Origin: Emydura subglobosa
Lineage: Eukaryota > Chordata > Testudines > Chelidae
Assembly: GCA_007922225.1 (NCBI GenBank)
Contig: ML679966.1
Coordinates: 34,145,383 to 34,209,382 of the forward strand
Reading direction: 5' to 3'
Length of the DNA stretch: 64,000 bases
Of this stretch, positions 61,301 to 64,000 are shown piece by piece. The notes beneath the pieces were generated by a model. That model searched no databases. It saw only the letters and a list, made by a program, of their open reading frames with translations, and was not told the origin of the DNA. Within the stretch, counting starts at the first letter, position 1. Each line of letters opens with the position of its first letter. Position numbers and translations under genes: made by a program.

Positions 61301-63101
61301 ATGTTTACTGTTCAGTTTCTTGGATGGGAGAAATCTTGCAGATTGTAACATCATTAATGGTGTGCACGAAGATTAACCAAGATCACTTTGGCTAGACAGC
61401 GTCCTAATTTTTTAAATTTGTTTGATAATCTCCATAATAATTAAACTGAGTACTTCACTATCTAACCTAGCAAAGTGACTCTAATAGTTTGTAGAATTCA
61501 AGATGTGAAACCACTCAAATTTCTGATCTTCCCCCCCCCCCCAAAAAAAAATCACTGATGCATCTGATTTCCTGTTAACCAAAGGTTTCTTTTATTAATC
61601 ACTGCTATATATTATTTGAAATGCTCTATCAGTAGTAGTAGCACCAAATCATGTTGCTTAAATAGATGACTATGTTCTTATTACCTAAATGTTACTAGAC
61701 AAGACATTCCTACCATTACTTCAGGAACCCCTAAGGATCGGGGCACCAAAACTGGGGGGAAGCCAGGGGGCCATGCCCTCCTCCTCATTTAATAGTGGGA
61801 GGGCCATGCACACCCACTTTTCAGGAGTTGTGCTTCGCAGCAGTGCCAGCATCTTCCAGGGAGTGGGGTGGGGGTTGGGGAGGACCTTAGCCCCTCCTCA
61901 CCATGGGACCCGGCCCCTCTTCTTCCTGCTGAGGCCCTGCCGTCTGGCCACACCGGAAGCCGGAGCTGGGCCATGGTAAGAGCCACCCAAGGAACCCAGG
62001 GCCTCCGTGGGGAGCCTGGATCCGCTACCTGCCCTGGGTGGTGTGCCGGGGTGCCCAAGAGAAGAGGGGGAGGTAAGGGGTGAGGCCTGGTTCCAGTGCC
62101 AGTGGCCCTCTCACTTTTACACAGGTTCTGGCGCTTCTGTCAAGGATATGTTTTTAATATTATTGGGTGGCGGTGGTTAGGTTTTTTCTTGAGTAAAATA
62201 AGGAAAAAGAAACCTCTCTCCATCCAAAGAGCAATACAATTTTTGACAGATTTAAAAATGGTGGAGAATGAATGAAAGGAAATCCACAAGCCTAAGAGTG
62301 CTTACATGCCACAGAGTTTGGGCATTTTATAAATACATAGGTGACTGATCCAAAACATCCTTTTCTCTTTAAACCAATTTTATTTCTCCTTTCCCTAAAG
62401 TCTTCATTTTTAAAAAAAATGTAGATATGCTTGGTGTGCGCAGAATTCTCATTCTTTAGAGTCTGAAAATATGGAAGACTCTTGCTTTGGGTTGCGCTAT
62501 CTGCTCAGGCTAGATTGCTGTGCTATGTGATGTACTCCCAATAGAGCAAAACATGTCTTTGCTGTTGGTCATTATCTAGGTGAACTGCTACCTGCCTGAA
62601 AAGCTGCTGTTTTGTGACATTGTTATACTGTATATAAAAATTCTGCTTTATATTCTTATTTGTATCTCTACTCATTTTTTCCAGCACACAGCTACTTCAT
62701 AACATTGGTGGCATCTGAGTAAAAAATGAAAGGTTTCAGGGGGGATCCTTCTGGATGTATAGAATGCTTTTAGAACACTTTTAAAACACTGAATTCAAAT
62801 TTAGGATTGTGGCTGTAATATGTCCCATTTCAATCTATATTGAGCGACAATTGATTGGCATGCTAAAACAATGTTTGGTTAATTGCAACTATAATCAAGT
62901 CAAGCTGGGTGTTCATTCTTCTCACTGGATTTTTTTTTTTTTTAAAAGAACCTGCTCCATTGCTAGAAGAAAGTCCTAAAAGAAAAGGTGTCTCATATGA
63001 GGAGTTAAGGAATAAAAACAGAGAGACATATGAAGTAGCATTAACACAAAAGTCAGAGACTCCAGTCAAGTTTTCACCAGAGAGACCACTTAAAAAAGAA
63101 G
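37300..63101 (+). CDS. OCIAD1: OCIAD1, OCIA domain-containing protein 1 (7 coding exons in view, 3' end missing)
   Basis: OCIAD1 is a small membrane-associated protein of endosomes and mitochondria, reported to act in JAK/STAT signalling and complex I regulation. Joining 37300-37357, 38956-39030, 45174-45227, 47079-47126, 55348-55474, 57686-57891 and 62949-63101 gives 240 complete codons in one frame, close to the human 245 residues, plus one base for the missing last exon. The OCIA domain spans about residues 20-110 with ECNEESFWYRSLPLSAVSM and AYLAGKVSYMSVCKEKFKRL, and has two hydrophobic segments (about 45-62 and 77-95). The tail has NYEPIPFSASLNESSPTGIT, LEESPKRKGVSYEELRNKN and TYEVALTQK, which are OCIAD1-specific rather than OCIAD2. 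All exon ends have GT/AG sites. TEs fill the introns. Confidence 0.93.
38956..39030 (+). CDS. OCIAD1: OCIAD1 coding exon 2
   Basis: Encodes DRIYETAEAERRILLECNEE then SFWYR, matching human DYIPTEEERRVFAECNDE and SFWFR. Several AGs lie close together; the acceptor CCATAG was chosen because its phase joins exon 1 as GPD, as in human. The donor is GTGAGT at 39031. Alternative acceptors at 38960 and 38977 cannot be excluded. Confidence 0.85.
39031..39641 (+). other. OCIAD1 intron 2, left part
   Basis: No exon or repeat recognised before the hAT element starts. Confidence 0.4.
40145..41660 (-). pseudogene. hAT transposase core, broken (copy 2)
   Basis: The minus strand encodes IYATNSPFRVVNNKHFIDMV, then LSLNGWSNVHNLVICACVTT, TDNSANMAKMRRYLEEE, YGCSAHLMHLLAKDV and the C-terminal LNWWKSLARHLETQFLQLL dimerisation block. 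Lesions: TGA at 41455-41457 and TGA at 40897-40899 (both are CGA-to-TGA changes; copy 1 keeps CGA at the second site), a frame break at about 40803-40806, and TAG at 40667-40669. The last two are shared with copy 1. The acidic residues expected of a hAT RNase H-like core are partly visible, but the protein cannot be made. Confidence 0.88.
41754..42094. mobile_element. Nested hAT MITE with perfect 8-bp target duplication
   Basis: The ends are CAGGGCTCAACAAAT and ATTTGTCGAGCCCTG, flanked on both sides by GCTTAAAT (41746-41753 and 42095-42102). The interior is very GC-rich and has an imperfect tandem repeat of about 75-90 bp with the recurring block AGCCAGGG(A/T)GCCCCGC. It inserted into the hAT copy 2 and is therefore younger than it. 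Confidence 0.9.
42627..42908 (-). pseudogene. BED-type zinc finger exon of hAT copy 2
   Basis: The minus strand reads CVKCQQCKKELHGLIERMKH, then HNENC, a C-x2-C ... H-x(4-5)-C BED finger used for DNA binding by hAT transposases, followed by an acidic segment, ENDVDEDVDNVDQ. The rest of the transposase lies about 1 kb further along on the minus strand. A spliced first exon is plausible. Confidence 0.75.
43347..43974 (+). other. OCIAD1 intron 2, middle
   Basis: AT-rich intron sequence with a T-run at about 43688-43702. No feature recognised. Confidence 0.4.
43975..44135. repeat. Short interspersed repeat, unassigned family
   Basis: TTTAGCTGTGTTGGTCCCAG, GATATTAGAGAGACAAGGTG, AGATCAACTTTTGTTGGTGA and AAGAGACAAGCTTTTGAGCT form a repeat block common in turtle genomes. 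Confidence 0.6.
44136..44912 (+). other. OCIAD1 intron 2, right part
   Basis: No exon or repeat recognised. The 84-codon ORF at 44206-44460 has no known domain. Confidence 0.4.
44913..45140 (-). mobile_element. CR1 3'-end fragment, antisense, next to exon 3
   Basis: TTCATAGAGTTTAAGGCCAG, AATGGACCATTAGATCATGT and AGTCTGACAGCCTTTATATT, then AAGAGAATCCACCACTTTG, is an antisense CR1 tail. It ends only about 35-60 bp before the exon 3 acceptor. Confidence 0.75.
45174..45227 (+). CDS. OCIAD1: OCIAD1 coding exon 3
   Basis: Encodes (S)LPLSAVSMIGTQVLIKK, the first hydrophobic segment of the OCIA domain; human has SVPLAATSMLITQGLISK. The acceptor is CCCCCACAG and the donor GTAAAC. The 54-nt length and phase match the human exon. 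Confidence 0.92.
45490..46060 (+). mobile_element. Decayed CR1 remnant
   Basis: CTGAAAGAAATCTAGGAGTG, ATAATAGATTTTGG, TCATCTAGAATATTGTATTC and ATTTGTGGTCATGCC follow the CR1 block that encodes EKDLGVIID and [11 protein letters not shown]. It is older than the other CR1 copies, in OCIAD1 intron 3. Confidence 0.6.
46205..46481. mobile_element. Harbinger-type MITE, TTA target duplication
   Basis: The ends are GGCTACGTTTATACTG and AAGTGTAAACCAGCCC, with TTA on both sides (46202-46204, 46482-46484). It is non-coding and lies in OCIAD1 intron 3. Confidence 0.85.
47079..47126 (+). CDS. OCIAD1: OCIAD1 coding exon 4
   Basis: Encodes (G)LLPTNSGLGSFSKIA, aligned without gaps to human GILSSHPKYGSIPKLI. 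The acceptor is TATTTTCAG and the donor GTAAGT. It is 48 nt long. Confidence 0.9.
47127..49159 (+). other. OCIAD1 intron 4, left part
   Basis: AT-rich intron. A short copy of the CCCATTGACTTC repeat lies near 48530. No exon recognised. Confidence 0.4.
49160..49690. repeat. Unclassified interspersed repeat
   Basis: The block GATTTACCAACCAGTAACAA, ACAGTTCTCCTGATTTTGGA, GGTGGTGCAAGTCCTTGGTT and TGCAGGGATCTGGTGAAGTC looks like a known turtle repeat. The 130-codon minus-strand ORF inside it has no domain that I recognise. Possibly DIRS-related non-coding sequence. Confidence 0.4.
50315..50415. repeat. Short interspersed repeat, same family as 28.94 kb
   Basis: CTGACGAAGTGGGTTACAGC, CCACGAAAGCTTATGCCTGC, TTGTTAGTCTTTAAAGTGCT and ACAGGACTCTTGTTGTTTTT match the copy at 28936-29066. 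Confidence 0.65.
50600..52470 (-). mobile_element. CR1 LINE, antisense, long copy in OCIAD1 intron 4
   Basis: A continuous minus-strand CR1 runs from its 3' end (about 50600) back through the RT. The catalytic block LLIKFADDTKTGRMVNNEKD is encoded at 51490-51310, with an intact FADD box. Further back, plus-strand text GTTGATTGGCATTAATTTTG, TTGAGTCCCGTATCAAC and GGAATTGATGTCAGGCTTAC corresponds to RT palm and fingers. The 5' part fades at about 52470. Stops and shifts make it inactive. Confidence 0.88.
52590..52985 (-). repeat. Unclassified repeat, possibly DIRS leader remnant
   Basis: Read on the minus strand it starts AGTTACCAGTAACGGAAGTT, CTTTGGGAATGTACAC, resembling the leader of turtle DIRS-like elements. 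The overlapping 117-codon ORF has no recognisable domain. Confidence 0.4.
53057..53130. repeat. Hairpin-forming repeat
   Basis: AATCCTGCTCCCATTAAAGT, then CAAT, pairs with ATTGACTTCAGTGGGAGCAG and GATT, leaving a short loop of about 12 nt. Only about one mismatch is seen in the stem. Confidence 0.75.
53189..53437. mobile_element. Harbinger-type MITE, TAA target duplication
   Basis: The ends are GGCCTGGTCTATACTG and GGTGTAGACATACCC, with TAA on both sides (53186-53188, 53438-53440). The ends are close to those of the full Harbinger at 30.2-34.1 kb. Confidence 0.88.
53441..54736 (+). other. OCIAD1 intron 4, right part
   Basis: AT-rich intron with homopolymer A-runs at 53730-53740 and 54391-54408. 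No exon recognised. Confidence 0.4.
54737..54930. mobile_element. hAT (Charlie-type) MITE
   Basis: The left end is CAGTGGTTCCCACCTTTTC. The right end, CACAGGTTGGGACTGCTC, is its degraded complement. Flanking CTTTAGAG and CCTTAAAG agree at six of eight positions, consistent with an old 8-bp target duplication. Internal text includes GCGGACCCC twice. Confidence 0.7.
55348..55474 (+). CDS. OCIAD1: OCIAD1 coding exon 5
   Basis: Encodes (F)AGFCAYLAGKVSYMSVCKE, then KFKRLENSSIGESIQ and HKNPLGH(A). This is the second hydrophobic segment and the end of the OCIA domain; human has ACIMGYFAGKLSYVKTCQEK. The acceptor is ACAAATAAG, a weak AAG acceptor behind a pyrimidine-rich tract; the gap-free alignment with human supports it. 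The donor is GTAAGA. Confidence 0.9.
55862..55910. repeat. Short interspersed repeat fragment
   Basis: CAACGAAAGTCCTGTGGCAC, then CTTAAAGACTAACAAAT, is the reverse complement of the end of the family at 28.94 and 50.3 kb. Confidence 0.65.
56085..56412. mobile_element. Harbinger-type MITE with long inverted repeats
   Basis: The left end GGTATGTCTGTGCTTCAAGC, then TGGAGGAGTGATTCCCAG, mirrors the right end CTGGGAATAACACTCCCAGC, then TTGAAGTGTAGACTTCACC. TAA precedes the left end; the right flank reads GAT, so the target duplication is not intact. GC-rich centre at 56190-56260. It lies in OCIAD1 intron 5. Confidence 0.8.
56710..56914. mobile_element. hAT MITE inserted in an inverted repeat
   Basis: The ends are CAGGGCCGTTTT and AATACGGCCCTG. 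Flanks TATGCTA and TATGCTTA suggest an 8-bp target duplication with one base lost. The surrounding sequence (CAGCAAAGCAT at about 56685, ATGCTTTGCTG at about 56942) forms its own inverted repeat that the MITE split. Confidence 0.78.
56976..57685 (+). other. OCIAD1 intron 5, right part
   Basis: AT-rich intron, no further feature. Confidence 0.4.
57686..57891 (+). CDS. OCIAD1: OCIAD1 coding exon 6
   Basis: Encodes YAAQKSEFPNLPSQSSFGSS, then a serine-rich linker and NYEPIPFSASLNESSPTGIT, ERNAS. Human has YEPIPFSSSMNESAPTGITD at the same place. The linker is longer and more serine-rich than in human. The acceptor is TTTCTAG and the donor GTATGG. Confidence 0.95.
57892..58288 (+). other. OCIAD1 intron 6, left part
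   Basis: No feature recognised. Confidence 0.4.
58293..58339. repeat. CA microsatellite
   Basis: About 22 CA units with one CATACA interruption, ending directly at the start of a MITE. Confidence 0.95.
58340..58669. mobile_element. Harbinger-type MITE with long subterminal repeats
   Basis: The left end GGCCTTGTCTACATTGGCAC pairs with the right end GTGCTAGTGTAGACAAGGCC. Subterminal ACTTACGCTGGCAAAACTTT and AAGTTTTGCTGGCATAAGTG extend the match. No intact target duplication: the left flank was absorbed by the CA repeat. Confidence 0.85.
58981..59311. mobile_element. hAT MITE with perfect 8-bp target duplication, holding an assembly gap
   Basis: The ends are CAGCGGTTCTCAACC and GGTTGAGAACCGCTG, flanked by CTGTATAT on both sides (58973-58980, 59312-59319). 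The interior is GC-rich up to the gap. Confidence 0.92.
59181..59280. other. Assembly gap, 100 N
   Basis: Exactly 100 N, the usual placeholder for unknown length. It lies in the GC-rich core of a MITE. Open frames crossing it are meaningless. Confidence 0.99.
59320..61734 (+). other. OCIAD1 intron 6, middle
   Basis: AT-rich intron with a C-run followed by an A-run at 61531-61549. No exon or clear repeat seen. Confidence 0.4.
61735..62140. repeat. GC-rich block, probable repeat core
   Basis: A GC-rich island of about 400 bp inside an AT-rich intron, with few CpG. Composition and phrases such as GGAGGGCCATGCACACCCAC resemble the GC-rich cores of other elements here (4.4 and 41.8 kb). No inverted ends were found. 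Open frames of 71-96 codons have no domain. Confidence 0.4.
62949..63101 (+). CDS. OCIAD1: OCIAD1 coding exon 7
   Basis: Encodes (E)PAPLLEESPKRKGVSYEE, LRNKNRETYEVALTQKSETP and KFSPERPLKKE; human has LEESPKRKNITYEELRNKN followed by YEVSLTQK. The acceptor is TTTAAAAG after a 14-T tract. The donor is GTAATT at 63102. The final short exon, which in human encodes VKVNKYGDTWDE, must lie to the right of the window. Confidence 0.96.
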
Positions 63102-63473
63102 GTAATTTGATGCTGAATTGCTGCAGTACATGGTGAACCCAGATGTCGAAGTAGTGTTGAAAAGGGTTGAGTCTTATACTTAACTTTGTTTATCCTTTAT
63201 AGATTTCTTATAGCCATACCTTGAAGGAAAAATGACAGAATTGTGTTTTTGACTTAGCTCACATTTGAACTGATTTCCTTTCTATGTATGTCTTTAATGT
63301 ACAGCATGCTATATAGTTTTATATTTCAAATTATTTCCTGTATTGGAAAAAAGCAATTGAAGTCTCGATAGCAGATTATAATTACTGTACTAGAACAGTC
63401 ATATTATCCATTTAGAGACAAATTGTGAAAAGCTTGATTAGTGTTTGATTGCCTAGGCCTTTAGGGGTATGTC

Positions 63474-63724
63474 AGCACAGCAAAGAAAAACCCATGGCGG
63501 ACCCATTCCAGCCGAATTGGGCTTGCAGGGCTCAGGCTGTGGGGCTGTTTCATTGTTGTGTAGACTTCCAGACTGGGGCTGGAGTCCAGGCTCTAGCACT
63601 CTGTGAGGGTCCCTGAATCACGTAGTCTACACAGCAATGAAACAGATCCTCAGCCTGAGCGCTGCAAGCCCAAGTCAGCTGGCACAGGTTAGCTATAGGT
63701 GTGTAGTTGCTGTGTAGACATACA
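63474..63724. mobile_element. Harbinger-type MITE
   Basis: The left end GGGGTATGTCAGCACAGCAA pairs with the right end TTGCTGTGTAGACATACAC. TTA precedes the left end. A second inverted pair lies inside: GTTTCATTGTTGTGTAGACT and GTCTACACAGCAATGAAAC. Confidence 0.8.
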
Positions 63725-64000
63725 CAAAGAAACCACCTACTGCACTACAGCTCTTTAGCAAAGGGCTCTAGAACTAAGGTTTCAGATTGAGTTTTTTAGC
63801 TCTTGAAAGTGTGTGTTAGTATTGTTCTCTCAAAACAGAGCACATACCTGTTTTTTAAAACTTAATTTTATGAATTGTTTCATGTAGAATTTGGAGATTT
63901 CTGTAGTGTATAACTTTGAAGGATATGTCACTGTTTGCAGAGGTTTACCATTCTGCATTACAAATTAAAGGAAGGAAATAGTACTTGGCACCAATCTTGA

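Noticed and set aside
57686..63101. OCIAD2 instead of OCIAD1
   Set aside because: The C-terminal motifs EPIPFSASLNESSPTGIT and EESPKRKGVSYEELRNKN are found in OCIAD1 and are absent from the shorter OCIAD2.
1..64000. tRNA, rRNA, snRNA genes or CRISPR arrays
   Set aside because: No cloverleaf with A and B boxes, no conserved RNA core and no regularly spaced short repeats were noticed by eye. A tRNAscan or Infernal run would be decisive.

Overview
The window looks like a piece of a sauropsid nuclear genome, most probably a turtle. It is AT-rich, has long introns, and is packed with old CR1 LINEs. It also carries DIRS-like retrotransposon remnants, hAT elements and many short Harbinger-type MITEs whose ends resemble GGYCTxGTCTACACT. 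This mix is known from turtles; a crocodilian is the main alternative. The organism call is inference from repeat content and one host gene.

The one host protein gene that can be built exon by exon is OCIAD1 on the + strand. Its first coding exon lies in a CpG island (start codon 37300). Six further coding exons follow at 38956, 45174, 47079, 55348, 57686 and 62949. All joins keep frame, with GT donors and AG acceptors, and give 240 complete codons. The last exon lies beyond the right edge. The product has an OCIA domain (about residues 20-110) and a conserved OCIAD1 tail (about residues 165-235).

A second CpG island (about 21.8-23.3 kb) carries seven CCAAT/ATTGG boxes in 208 bp. By known vertebrate synteny it may be the promoter of FRYL, read leftward on the - strand, but no FRYL coding exon was recognised.

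Layout: 1-3.3 kb, DIRS-like element on the - strand (RT and gag remnants). 4.3-5.3 kb, two foldback/MITE elements. 6.3-7.7 kb, CR1. 9.8-10.5 kb, a LINE remnant with a C-terminal zinc finger. 12.6-13.8 kb, a decayed coding sequence of an unclassified family. 14.2-15.7 kb, a 5'-truncated hAT transposase. 16.7-19.1 kb, CR1 and L2 fragments. 21.8-23.3 kb, CpG island. 25.4-30.2 kb, CR1, CORE-SINE and L2 fragments. 30.22-34.10 kb, a full-length but dead Harbinger transposon with both genes and TAA target duplications. 36.5-37.7 kb, OCIAD1 promoter. 39.64-43.35 kb, a near full-length hAT in OCIAD1 intron 2, inverted relative to the 14-kb copy and itself carrying a nested MITE with a perfect 8-bp target duplication. 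Further MITEs and a 1.85-kb antisense CR1 fill introns 3, 4, 6 and 7. A 100-N assembly gap lies inside another hAT MITE.

No RNA genes, CRISPR arrays or operons were seen. The most informative observations are the unclassified decayed coding sequence at 12.6-13.8 kb, the two inverted hAT copies that share the same inactivating lesions and bracket both CpG promoters, and the dense CCAAT cluster.
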